A stretch of DNA of 40,339 nt from Arthrobacter sp. Leaf337 (GTDB lineage Bacteria; Actinomycetota; Actinomycetes; Actinomycetales; Micrococcaceae): contig NZ_LMPC01000016.1 of NCBI RefSeq assembly GCF_001423745.1, positions 1-40,339 of the forward strand, in the 5' to 3' direction. Positions 15,672 through 23,114 of the stretch are shown here, one piece after another. Made by a program: the position numbers and the translations under genes. The notes below the pieces were generated by a model. The model saw only the letters and a list, made by a program, of their open reading frames with translations, had not been told where the DNA came from and made no database searches. Position 1 is the stretch's first letter, and every line of letters begins with the position of its first letter.

Positions 15672-16046
15672 CTAGAAGTCGAAAAGCTCGCCGAGCCAGC
15701 CTTCCTTTTTCTTGGGTCGCCGCCGGTCGTCGTTGCGGCGATCGTCATGGCGGGGTTGATCGTAGCGGGGACGGTCCCGCCGGTCGTCATAGCGGCGATC
15801 ATCCGGCCGCCTGTCGTCCCGGCGCGGGTCCAGGTTGTTGTACAGCGGCGGCGGAATAAGCCCGGCGACGGGTGGAGCAACCGGTGCAGCCGGCGTTTGC
15901 GGACCCGCCAGCTCGGCCGCACGGTCAATGATCTTGTCCAGTTCACCGCGGTCAAGCCACACGCCGCGGCACTGCGGACAATAATCGATCTCCACTCCGC
16001 TGCGCTCACTCATTACCAGGTCTATTGAATCCACAGGGCATTTCAT
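15672..16046 (-). CDS. TFIIB-type zinc-ribbon protein with Arg/Asp-rich tail
   Basis: A 124-residue protein. The N-terminal 45 residues match the zf-TFIIB family: MKCPVD, then CPQCRGVWLDRGELDKII. The first CPxC appears as CPVD, which is common in this family, so three Cys and an Asp or other residue may hold the metal. The middle is Pro/Ala-rich, and residues about 75-110 are a low-complexity run of DDRR-like repeats (D, R, P, Y), then KKKEGWLGELFDF, a basic-to-amphipathic end that could be a peptide docking motif. I chose ATG 16046; GTG 16055 is possible. Function is unknown; partner binding through the charged tail is inference. Confidence 0.8.
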   Translation of the reverse strand: MKCPVDSIDLVMSERSGVEIDYCPQCRGVWLDRGELDKIIDRAAELAGPQTPAAPVAPPVAGLIPPPLYNNLDPRRDDRRPDDRRYDDRRDRPRYDQPRHDDRRNDDRRRPKKKEGWLGELFDF

Positions 16047-16114
16047 GTCCCGCACAACGACTGGAACCGCGGAAAAGTTCGACGAACACCCGCTGGGTCC
16101 GCCGGAGGCTGCGC

Positions 16115-16741
16115 CTAGCGGCCGTTCGAAATTCCCGCCAGGAGCTGTTCAAACGGCAGCGACTCGGCGGCGTCCGTCTTCCGCCGCGGCGGCGCGGCCG
16201 CGACCAGTGCCGCAAATTCATCGGCGGCCCGGTCGATCCGCACCGAGAGGGGCGTGCCGCCGTCGTCCGCGTTGCCCCAGTCCTGGGGGCCGGCGAAAAC
16301 GCCCGTGGCAGCTACCCGGGCCCGCAAGTAGCTGAACAGGGGACGCATGGCATAATCCAGCACCATCTGATGGCGGTCGGTGCCGCCGGTGGCCCCGAGG
16401 AGGACGGCCTTTCCCTCCAGCGATTTAGGATCCAGGACGTCGAAGAAGGACTTGAAAAGGCCGCTGTAGGAGGCGCTGAAGACCGGCGTGACGGCAATGA
16501 TGCCGTCCGAGTCCTCCACGCCGGCGATCGCTTCCGCAAGCCGGGGGGCAGCGTAGCCGGTGACGAAGTTGTTGGCAATGTCCACAGCGAGGTCACGGAG
16601 TTCCACCACATCAACGGCCACCGCATACCCGGCGGCAGCCAGCCTGTTTTCGGCTGCTGCCGCAAGCTGATCAGCCAGCAGCCTGCTCGAGGACGGTACG
16701 CCAAGTCCGGCGGAGAGGACGGTGATACGGCGGGTTTCCAC
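16115..16741 (-). CDS. NADPH-dependent FMN reductase (flavodoxin-like)
   Basis: A 208-residue flavodoxin-fold reductase of the SsuE/CE1759 type. It starts ITVLSAGLGVPSSSRLLADQL, where the Ser-rich loop holds FMN phosphate. It contains VTPVFSASYSGLFKSFFDVL, which is the family pattern after strand 3, and VLLGATGGTDRHQMVLDYAMRPLFSYLRA. I chose GTG 16741, six bases after AGGAG; the open frame reaches back to 16780. These enzymes supply reduced FMN to two-component monooxygenases, or act in iron release. No monooxygenase partner is in the window, so the client is unknown. Confidence 0.88.
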   Translation of the reverse strand: METRRITVLSAGLGVPSSSRLLADQLAAAAENRLAAAGYAVAVDVVELRDLAVDIANNFVTGYAAPRLAEAIAGVEDSDGIIAVTPVFSASYSGLFKSFFDVLDPKSLEGKAVLLGATGGTDRHQMVLDYAMRPLFSYLRARVAATGVFAGPQDWGNADDGGTPLSVRIDRAADEFAALVAAAPPRRKTDAAESLPFEQLLAGISNGR

Positions 16742-16891
16742 GGTTTGCTCCTGAAGGTCATCGGTAAATCCAGAGTACATGCGTTTGCATCTACCGACTA
16801 AACCCTCCTCCGCCCGTGTTTATTCCGCGGCATCGGATCACTGCCGGGTGACCCTGCTGACAAGGGCGGCGGCGTCTGCCAGACTGCCGTC

Positions 16892-17314
16892 ATGGCTGAA
16901 AACAAGACCCAGGCGACGGACGCCTCCGTGGCGGACTTCCTTGAGGGCGTAGAGAACGCTGCACGCCAGCGCGACGGCCTGCGGCTTCTGGCCCTCATGA
17001 AGGAAAACACCGGCGAAGTACCAGTGATGTGGGGTCCGAGCATCGTGGGTTTCGGCAGCTACCACTACCGTTACGAGAGCGGCCGCGAGGGGGACACCGT
17101 AGCCGTCGGGTTCTCCCCGCGGAAGGGCAGCCTGTCGCTGTACGGGCTCACGTACGCCCCGGAAGCGGCCGAACTACTGCCCCGCCTGGGAAAACACAAG
17201 GTCGGCGCGGGGTGTCTCTACATCAACAAACTGGAGGACGTGGATGAGGCGGTCCTGGCAGAACTCATCCGTGCCGGGCACCGGCACTCCACCACGGTGA
17301 TGCACCAGGAATAG
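16892..17314 (+). CDS. DUF1801 domain protein
   Basis: A 140-residue cytosolic protein of the DUF1801 (YdhG-like) family. Landmarks are VADFLEGVENAARQRDGLRLLALM near the N-terminus, PVMWGPSIVGFGSYHYRYESGREGDTVAVGFSPRKGSLSLY in the middle, and LLPRLGKHKVGAGCLYINKLEDVDEAVLAELI near the end. Bacillus YdhG/Fra is described as a frataxin-like iron chaperone of this family, but the relation of this form to iron is not shown. It stands alone, divergent from the FMN reductase gene and convergent with rplI. A shared terminator follows at 17363-17412. Confidence 0.85.
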   Translation: MAENKTQATDASVADFLEGVENAARQRDGLRLLALMKENTGEVPVMWGPSIVGFGSYHYRYESGREGDTVAVGFSPRKGSLSLYGLTYAPEAAELLPRLGKHKVGAGCLYINKLEDVDEAVLAELIRAGHRHSTTVMHQE

Positions 17315-17362
17315 AGGACCGGCAACAACCCGGGGCGTTGCAGGCAGCGCCACTCGTTAAGA

Positions 17363-17412
17363 CAAAAAGCCCCCGCGACCGGTTCCCAAGGGAATCCGAA
17401 CACGGGGGCCTT
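17363..17412 (-). terminator. Terminator of the rpsF-rplI operon
   Basis: On the minus strand GGCCCCCGTG...CGCGGGGGC forms an outer stem and TTCCCTTGGGAA forms an inner hairpin, followed by TTTTT at 17368-17364. This is a classic intrinsic terminator 46 nt after the rplI stop. The AAGG run at the other side also allows some stop of the rightward DUF1801 transcript. Confidence 0.85.
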
Positions 17413-17457
17413 CAGCAGTTCAGGACTGCGTAGCGCTCTGGCGATAAACCGGAGGAA

Positions 17458-17910
17458 CTACTTGCCTGCGACTACGTCGAGTTCGATCACAGCGGAAACG
17501 TCGTCGTGCAGACGAACGTTTGCCTGGTAGGAACCGGTCGACTTGATGTGTGCCGGCAGTTCAACCTTGCGCTTGTCGATGCGGCCCAGGCCAGCGGCCT
17601 CAACAGCGTCGGCGACGTCGCCCTGCTTGACGGTGCCGAACAGGCGACCGGTTGCGCCGGCCTTGACGACCAGCTTGACCGGCTTGGCGGAGAGTGCAGC
17701 GGCCTGCTTCTGAGCATCTTCCAGGGAAGCGTGCTCGCGGGCAACGCGGGCAGCCTTGATGGACTCAACCTGCTTCTCGCCACCCTTGGACCAGGTCAGG
17801 GCGAAGTTGCGGGGCAGCAGGTAGTTACGTGCGTAACCGTCCTTGACCTCGACAACGTCGCCAGCAGCACCGAGACCGGTTACTTCGTGGGTCAGAATGA
17901 GCTTTGCCAT
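17458..17910 (-). CDS. rplI: 50S ribosomal protein L9
   Basis: A 150-residue protein of normal L9 length. It starts [37 protein letters not shown], the diagnostic N-terminal beta sheet with the Gly/Lys rRNA-binding turn. A long connecting helix (about 40-80) follows, and the C-terminal domain contains [17 protein letters not shown]9 sits at the base of the L1 stalk and helps reading-frame fidelity. It is the last gene of the rpsF operon, 17 bp after rpsR, with AGGGA in front of its ATG, and is followed by the operon terminator. Confidence 0.98.
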   Translation of the reverse strand: MAKLILTHEVTGLGAAGDVVEVKDGYARNYLLPRNFALTWSKGGEKQVESIKAARVAREHASLEDAQKQAAALSAKPVKLVVKAGATGRLFGTVKQGDVADAVEAAGLGRIDKRKVELPAHIKSTGSYQANVRLHDDVSAVIELDVVAGK

Positions 17911-17927
17911 GTTAGTTAATCCCTTCC

Positions 17928-18167
17928 TTAGCCGCGGCCAGCGCCGGAGTAAGGCAGCAGAGCAACTTCGCGGGCGTTCTTGATTGCCTGGGCGATCTTG
18001 CGCTGTTCCTGCACCGTGACGCCAGTGACGCGACGGGCGCGGATCTTTCCGCGGTCGGAGATGAACTTGCGCAGCAATGCTACGTCCTTGTAGTCGATGA
18101 CGGTGATGTCAGCGGCCTTCAAGGGGTTGGACTTTGGTTTGGGCTTACGGAGTTCAGCCTTAGCCAT
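17928..18167 (-). CDS. rpsR: 30S ribosomal protein S18, cysteine-free form
   Basis: A 79-residue S18 with the family core [50 protein letters not shown]. The N-terminus has no cysteines, so it is the zinc-independent (C-minus) form found in many actinobacteria alongside a Zur-regulated second copy. S18 pairs with S6 in the 30S platform, and the S6:S18 pair can bind the rpsF leader RNA. The ATG at 18167 follows AGGAG by seven bases. The 126-bp gap to ssb contains two hairpins. Confidence 0.98.
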   Translation of the reverse strand: MAKAELRKPKPKSNPLKAADITVIDYKDVALLRKFISDRGKIRARRVTGVTVQEQRKIAQAIKNAREVALLPYSGAGRG

Positions 18168-18190
18168 CGTGGAGCTCCTATTCTATGGAG

Positions 18191-18263
18191 CCCGTGGATA
18201 TTGATCCACGGGATGGTGGTGGTCCGACGGCGGCAGTCATCCGGGAGCCGTGAGGCATCCCGG
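18191..18263 (-). ncRNA. Two intercistronic RNA hairpins between ssb and rpsR
   Basis: CCCGTGGA at 18191-18198 pairs perfectly with TCCACGGG at 18205-18212, and CCGGGA at 18241-18246 pairs with TCCCGG at 18258-18263. Both lie in the 126-bp gap between two co-transcribed genes, without T-tracts. They could be RNA-processing or partial termination elements that set the ribosomal protein to SSB ratio. Confidence 0.4.
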
Positions 18264-18293
18264 CGGAATCCGGCGCCGGACCTGAATTATTGG

Positions 18294-18869
18294 TTAGAAG
18301 GGAGGTTCGGAATCCGGGCCGTTGCCCCAGCCGCCGCCTGCATTACTGACGCCGGGCGTTGCCCAGGGGTCTTCCTGCGCTGCGGGCTGGTTGCCGCCCC
18401 AAGTTCCTCCGGTGTTGCCGCCCTGGTTTGCACCCTGGCCGCCACCGAATCCACCGCCGCTGTTGCCGCCGCCGAAGCCGCCCTGACCACCCTGACCGCC
18501 GGAGCGCTGGGTGCGGTTGACCTTGGCGTTGGCATAGCGCAGGCTCGGGCCGATTTCATCGACTTCGAGCTCGATAACGGTGCGCTTCTCGCCTTCTTTG
18601 GTTTCGTAGGAACGGCTCTTCAGACGGCCGGAAACGATAACCCGCATGCCCTTTGTGAGGGATTCTGCGACGTTTTCGGCTGCTTCACGCCAGACCGAGG
18701 CGCGGAGGAACAGGGTTTCCCCGTCCTTCCACTCATTCGACTGGCGATCGAAGGTGCGGGGCGTAGAAGCGATGGTGAAATTCGCTACTGCCGAACCTGA
18801 CGGTGTGAACCTCAGTTCGGGGTCATTGGTGAGATTACCGATGACCGTAATAGTGGTTTCGCCTGCCAT
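18294..18869 (-). CDS. ssb: Single-stranded DNA-binding protein
   Basis: A 191-residue SSB. The OB fold covers about 1-115, with start [34 protein letters not shown] and [46 protein letters not shown] Gly/Gln/Asn-rich flexible linker follows (about 120-180). The acidic tip ends DSEPPF, the peptide that recruits replication and repair partners. The ATG at 18869 has GGAGG six bases upstream. It lies between rpsF and rpsR, the standard bacterial position, and is likely co-transcribed with both. Confidence 0.98.
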   Translation of the reverse strand: MAGETTITVIGNLTNDPELRFTPSGSAVANFTIASTPRTFDRQSNEWKDGETLFLRASVWREAAENVAESLTKGMRVIVSGRLKSRSYETKEGEKRTVIELEVDEIGPSLRYANAKVNRTQRSGGQGGQGGFGGGNSGGGFGGGQGANQGGNTGGTWGGNQPAAQEDPWATPGVSNAGGGWGNGPDSEPPF

Positions 18870-18924
18870 CTACTGCCTCCTTGTTCGTTCCTGCGGGGTA
18901 AAGATTGAATGCCGGGAGCTGAAA

Positions 18925-19230
18925 TTACTCAGCAACGACCTTCTGCTCTTCGGGGCGGGTGATCTTGGTGCGCATGATGGTCTCATTGAGACTCAGCTGG
19001 CGGTCAAGTTCCTTGGCGGTGTCCGGCTTGGCGGTGAAGTTCACCACTGCGTAGATACCTTCAGACTTCTTCTTGATTTCGTAAGCCAGGCGACGACGGC
19101 CCCAGATGTCAACCTTTTCGATGGTTCCACCATCGTTGGTGATGACGTTCAGGAACTTCTGAAGCGTTGGCTCAACGGTACGCTCTTCGACCTCGGGGTC
19201 GATGATTACCATCAATTCGTAAGGACGCAT
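18925..19230 (-). CDS. rpsF: 30S ribosomal protein S6
   Basis: A 101-residue S6 of normal length, beginning [19 protein letters not shown] and including [29 protein letters not shown], the ferredoxin-like fold that clamps S18. I chose ATG 19230: the upstream in-frame GTG at 19242 lies inside the SD (AAGGAGG, 19242-19248). It is the first gene of the rpsF-ssb-rpsR-rplI operon. Its leader folds back on the SD (see the next regulatory feature), so S6:S18 autoregulation is likely. Confidence 0.98.
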   Translation of the reverse strand: MRPYELMVIIDPEVEERTVEPTLQKFLNVITNDGGTIEKVDIWGRRRLAYEIKKKSEGIYAVVNFTAKPDTAKELDRQLSLNETIMRTKITRPEEQKVVAE

Positions 19231-19234
19231 ATGT

Positions 19235-19287
19235 GAACCCACCTCCTTTGGGCTAAGCGGTTACGGCATTTCCGTAACAGGAGGTTC
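19235..19287 (-). promoter_or_regulatory. Structured rpsF leader resembling the S6:S18-binding motif
   Basis: On the minus-strand RNA a perfect hairpin GUUACGG-AAAUG-CCGUAAC (19278-19260) stands just upstream of the SD. GAACCUCCU (19287-19279) before it can pair with the SD region after it (AGGAGG...GUUC, 19247-19235, with a small bulge). This makes a two-stem structure whose outer stem buries the SD, with a CCG at the 3' side of the inner hairpin. S6:S18 complexes are known to bind a CCG-bearing two-stem element in rpsF leaders of many bacteria. I infer this is that element; its match to the curated RNA family was not tested. Confidence 0.6.
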
Positions 19288-19497
19288 ATTTGCGGTGCCG
19301 TGCACGCCCGATCTCCAAAACGGAGGCAGGACGCAGCACAGACTTCAATATCTTAGTGCATTTAGGCCGGTTTCGGCGATTCGTGGCCGTTTCAGGCTAG
19401 TCCCGGGGACGTACGGGGCGGAAACGCTCCGGGCCGCTATGTGGAAAAACGGTCCTAAGCCCGGTGCGACCTGTTTGTTTGGCTAGAGTATCGACAC

Positions 19498-20166
19498 ATG
19501 GACACCAGCCCTCTGCCCGCCAAGGTCAAACGAAGCCGGCTGCGGTTCCTTGCCATGGTTGCTGCCGGCTTGGCCGCTGCGGCGGCCACCGGATTCTCCG
19601 GGCATTGGGTGCAGGCGCCGGCCGTCGGATGGGGCAGCGCCGCACTCGTCTACGTTGTCTGGGTTTGGCTTGTGGTGGGGAGGCTCGGCCCTGCGGAGAC
19701 TCGCGCCCACGCTACTTCCGAGGACCCGTCCCGCAATACCACCGACCTGCTGATCCTGGTGGCCAACGTTTCCAGCTTGGCCGCAGTCGCCGTCGTGGTC
19801 GTGGACTCCCACCGGTCCGACGGCGGCGAGAAACTGAGCGGCGGCTTCCTGGCCCTGGCCTGCGTCGCGGTGTCGTGGATCCTGGTGCAGACACTTTTTA
19901 CTCTCCGCTACGCCGAGCTGTACTACAGTCCCGGGAAGAGGGGGGCAAAAGACGCTGGTGGCATCGATTTCAACCAGGAACGGCCGCCGCAGTACACGGA
20001 TTTCGCCTATTTGGCCACGAGCCTTGGCATGACGTACCAGGTGTCCGACACCAATCTGCAGAACCACCTCATCAGGGCAGAAGCCCTCAAACACAGCCTG
20101 CTGTCCTATCTGTTTGGCACCGTCATCCTTGCCACGACCATCAACCTGGTGATTGGTCTCGCCTGA
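19498..20166 (+). CDS. DUF1345 membrane protein
   Basis: A 222-residue membrane protein with five or so hydrophobic segments. Landmarks of DUF1345 are the loop with TRAHATSEDPSRNTTDLLILVANVSSLAAV, the segment SWILVQTLFTLRYAELYYS, and FNQERPPQYTDFAYLATSLGMTYQVSDTNL, in which the PxYxDFxY...G-T-x-QVSDT pattern is highly typical. The function of the family is unknown. It is a single gene; a ~324-bp non-coding stretch separates it from the polysaccharide cluster downstream. No clear SD precedes ATG 19498. Confidence 0.88.
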   Translation: MDTSPLPAKVKRSRLRFLAMVAAGLAAAAATGFSGHWVQAPAVGWGSAALVYVVWVWLVVGRLGPAETRAHATSEDPSRNTTDLLILVANVSSLAAVAVVVVDSHRSDGGEKLSGGFLALACVAVSWILVQTLFTLRYAELYYSPGKRGAKDAGGIDFNQERPPQYTDFAYLATSLGMTYQVSDTNLQNHLIRAEALKHSLLSYLFGTVILATTINLVIGLA

Positions 20167-20240
20167 CGGGGACTCTTCTGAGTGGGGCCGGAATAGCTGG
20201 TTGCATAATCATGAGTCCCGGCGGCTAAGACGTCCCGGTG

Positions 20241-20306
20241 CGAGTGGTCGGGCCGTTCGTCCGAGTGGTTGATTCTCTAGTACTGGGTAGATGCAGCCGT
20301 TATATT
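20241..20306 (+). promoter_or_regulatory. Candidate promoter with tandem CGAGTGGT sites before the polysaccharide cluster
   Basis: CGAGTGGT occurs at 20241-20248 and again at 20262-20269, exactly 21 bp apart (two helical turns). A TATATT at 20301-20306 is the best -10 in the gap, with a poor -35 (TAGTAC, 20278-20283), which fits activation from the repeats. The rest of 20167-20490 holds short GC hairpins near 20381-20435 and one perfect DnaA box (20436-20444), but no gene. Confidence 0.4.
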
Positions 20307-20490
20307 TTCCTCAGTTCATCACCACCGCCTGTGCACTGCCCGGAGTGACCAGCCGGACACACGGGTCGCGATGTAAGGGGCACCTCCGGTGAGAAGACTG
20401 CAGTTGGGCTACAGCCGCCGGTAAGCGCCGGTGCATGTGGATAAGGATTACAGAAAGCACGGTCTCTTTCGTACACAGGAAGGCAACCGC

Positions 20491-21711
20491 ATGCTCCAAA
20501 CCGGCAATGGCGACTGCCAGCCAGTGCAACAGGTCTTCGTGTACATCCCCGGAAGTCGCTGGGAAAACGTCCGGGGAACCGACCACCGGCTGGCTGCAGC
20601 ATTGGCTCATCATGTGCCAGTGCTGTGGGTTGACCCGCCGCTCCCGATCCATCGTGCGCTCAGGCCCGGGCCGAATGCACTTCGCCGCACCACCGAATTG
20701 AGTGATGTCGCACCCGGTATCACCCGCTTGCGCTCAATCTCCGTGCCGGGCTTTACGCGGCCGGTACTCGCCCTTGCCGCCAAACACCTCTTGGGGCGAG
20801 CCGTTAGGACCACGCTTGCTGCAATGGGCGTGGCTCCTATCGCAGTGCTGCTTTCCTCACCTTCCACAGGTTTCCCTGTGCGAATACCGGGCCGGAAAAT
20901 CCTTTTTGTCACCGATGACTGGGTGGCCGGAGCGCCAATGATGGGTTTGTCCGGACGGTTCGTCCACCGCACACTGCGGCGGAACCTTCGCGACGCCAAC
21001 ATCGCCGCGGCTGTGTCCCCGCATCTGGCCGAAAGCCTGGAGGTAAGCTTCACCGGCCACCAGGCGCCGGTCGTCGTCCTGCCTAACGGCTGTGATCTTC
21101 GGAAGACAATCCCGCTGCCTGTCGACCGCTCCCACAAGGCCGTCCTAGTGGGCCAACTGAACGAACGGCTGGATATGGATCTGCTGGACGCGGTCAAGGA
21201 TGCGGGGGTTCCGCTGCTGGTGATCGGTCCCCGAACCGAGCGCGATCCGGAAACGGGGCGGCGTCTTGACCTTCTCCTGGCTTCCGAGAACGTTACCTGG
21301 CTGGGCGAACTGCCGGCCACGGAACTGGGGCAGCACCTGGCGGCAGCGGGCGTAGGCCTGACGCCGTACGCCGACACTGCCTTCAACCGGGCGAGCTTCC
21401 CGCTGAAGACCCTCGACTACCTTGCCGCGGGCATTCCTGTTGTTGCCACCGACCTCCCGGCCGTCCGGTGGTTGAACACGGAACTGGTGACCGTCGGCAG
21501 CGGCCCTGAAGGGTTCGCGAAGCGCGTGCAGCAGGCATTGGCCAGGCCGCACGACCCCGTGGCGGAGGAACGGCGGCGTCACTTTGCCGGACTCCACACA
21601 TGGGAAACAAGGGCCAATCAGCTCCTTGAAATGGCAGGGGCGCGCACATCCAGGCAGGAGGCATATCGGCGTAGTGCGGCTATGACGGTTGATCGGAGTG
21701 ACAGTCGATGA
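20491..21711 (+). CDS. GT4-type glycosyltransferase
   Basis: A 406-residue GT-B enzyme. The start is ATG 20491, with AGGAAGG seven bases upstream. The N-terminal half begins VFVYIPGSRWENVRGTDHRLAAALAHHVPVLWVDPP and has a FVTDDWVAG segment. The C-terminal half has the family 4 donor-site signature: VVVLPNGCDL, VLVGQL, a WLGELPATEL loop, and SFPLKTLDYLAAGIPVVATDLPAVRWL. Family 4 enzymes add sugars from nucleotide donors; here the acceptor would be a cytoplasmic-side glycan precursor. It opens a six-gene rightward cluster, and its stop overlaps an alternative start of the next gene. Sugar identity cannot be read. Confidence 0.88.
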   Translation: MLQTGNGDCQPVQQVFVYIPGSRWENVRGTDHRLAAALAHHVPVLWVDPPLPIHRALRPGPNALRRTTELSDVAPGITRLRSISVPGFTRPVLALAAKHLLGRAVRTTLAAMGVAPIAVLLSSPSTGFPVRIPGRKILFVTDDWVAGAPMMGLSGRFVHRTLRRNLRDANIAAAVSPHLAESLEVSFTGHQAPVVVLPNGCDLRKTIPLPVDRSHKAVLVGQLNERLDMDLLDAVKDAGVPLLVIGPRTERDPETGRRLDLLLASENVTWLGELPATELGQHLAAAGVGLTPYADTAFNRASFPLKTLDYLAAGIPVVATDLPAVRWLNTELVTVGSGPEGFAKRVQQALARPHDPVAEERRRHFAGLHTWETRANQLLEMAGARTSRQEAYRRSAAMTVDRSDSR

Positions 21712-21764
21712 GCGGAACCAGAGCATCTTGGGCAATGGCGTCACCGGAGCGGAGGGAACAAGGC

Positions 21765-23114
21765 ATGCGCGGAATCAGAACAGCAGGAAAACGCAGAAGC
21801 TTCCAGCGGAGGTCGACAGGCCGGGAAAGGACCGTAAGGGCATGGCTCGCCTCGACAGCCCTCCTATCAGCCGTGGGGCTGGTCCTCGCGGCCTGCACGG
21901 CGCCCGATGATCGCTCCCGGATCGAGGCGGCACCCGTCGTGGCCATTCAAGACTTACCCAAGGTCCCGTGGGAAGGCGGCCCTGACTACTGGAAGAAGTT
22001 CGCCAAAGCCGACGGCGCGGGCTGGGATGATCCAAGTTTCTTTCCCATAGCAATTTGGTACAACGGGATCAGCAGCGACGCCGAAGTCCAGTACGACAAG
22101 GACCACGGCATCAACACCTACATGGGGATGTCAGACACCACTCCCTACTCAATCTTTGAGGCCAACGGCGTCTTTTGGATCGGCGGAAAACTGAACGATA
22201 CGTTCACGGAGCAGAGCCGCAACTGGGTTGGCTCCTTCCTGGACGACGAGGTGGACGGACGGTTCACTCCGGAAGCCGGGCGTCAGCACCTGCAGGCGCT
22301 GGCCAGCAGCACGCCCCAGGGGTTCTTCAAGTACGCGAATTTCACCCAAATGGTTATCAGCCATTACATGCCCGCGGCGGACGCCCAGCAGTTCGTGAAC
22401 AATTACACCGACGCCGTCTCAGTGGACATGTACTGGTACACGATTCCGTACTGCGGCCTACGTCCATACACAAACGCCCATCTGGTGGCAGTTTCCGAAC
22501 AAAACTGCCGCACTGCGTCCAGTTATGGAAAAACAATGAAAGCCCTCCGGATGCAGGACGCAGCGGATGGGAAACTTCAGCCTTTGTGGCAGTTCGTGGA
22601 AAACCTCAACGGCGGTCCGGGCGAAGGCCCCTTTGTGGCCAACATTACGGCGGGCCAACTGCAGGGAGCCGTTATGAATTCCATCATCAATGAGGCGCGG
22701 GGGATCGTGTACTTCAACCAAAGCCTGAGCGGACCATGCGGAGGCGGAAGCGTGCTCCGGCTCTCACAGGTGATGACCGGCTTCTGTGGAGCCGAACAAA
22801 TGGAGGCAGTCAAAACCGTGAATTCCCGAATCCGAGAACTTGCCCCTGTGATAAATACCCAGTCCTATGATTTTTCATTGGGAAATCAATTGGACACCAT
22901 GCTGAAAATCCGGGAGGGTTACGCGTATATTTTTTCCATGGTGGACGGAAGTTCCACGCCGGGCGCAAGGAATTTCAAGCTTCCCGACGGCATCACGACG
23001 AATCAGGCCGAAGTCCTATTCGAAAACCGCACCGTACCGGTGGACGCTGCGGGGTCTTTTACTGACACCTTCGAGTCGGAATACACGTACCACATTTACA
23101 AGGTGAAGCTGTGA
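21765..23114 (+). CDS. Lipoprotein of unknown family in the polysaccharide cluster
   Basis: A 449-residue predicted lipoprotein: a very basic N-terminus (about 26 residues), a hydrophobic helix, and a lipobox LAAC (Cys44). I chose ATG 21765 (GGAGG nine bases upstream); ATG 21708, overlapping the previous stop as ATGA, is also possible and adds 19 residues. The mature part has many aromatic residues and patterns like WVGSFLDDEVDGRFTPE, ISHYMPAADAQQF and VSVDMYWYTIPYCG, reminiscent of TIM-barrel glycoside hydrolases with acidic residues at strand ends, but I cannot place it in a family. It overlaps the next gene by 4 bp. Its context suggests a role in trimming or handling the exported glycan. 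Confidence 0.75.
   Translation: MRGIRTAGKRRSFQRRSTGRERTVRAWLASTALLSAVGLVLAACTAPDDRSRIEAAPVVAIQDLPKVPWEGGPDYWKKFAKADGAGWDDPSFFPIAIWYNGISSDAEVQYDKDHGINTYMGMSDTTPYSIFEANGVFWIGGKLNDTFTEQSRNWVGSFLDDEVDGRFTPEAGRQHLQALASSTPQGFFKYANFTQMVISHYMPAADAQQFVNNYTDAVSVDMYWYTIPYCGLRPYTNAHLVAVSEQNCRTASSYGKTMKALRMQDAADGKLQPLWQFVENLNGGPGEGPFVANITAGQLQGAVMNSIINEARGIVYFNQSLSGPCGGGSVLRLSQVMTGFCGAEQMEAVKTVNSRIRELAPVINTQSYDFSLGNQLDTMLKIREGYAYIFSMVDGSSTPGARNFKLPDGITTNQAEVLFENRTVPVDAAGSFTDTFESEYTYHIYKVKL

Noticed and set aside
20341..20435. Possible ops/JUMPstart-like antitermination element before the polysaccharide cluster
   Set aside because: The region has GC hairpins but no GGCGGTAG core.
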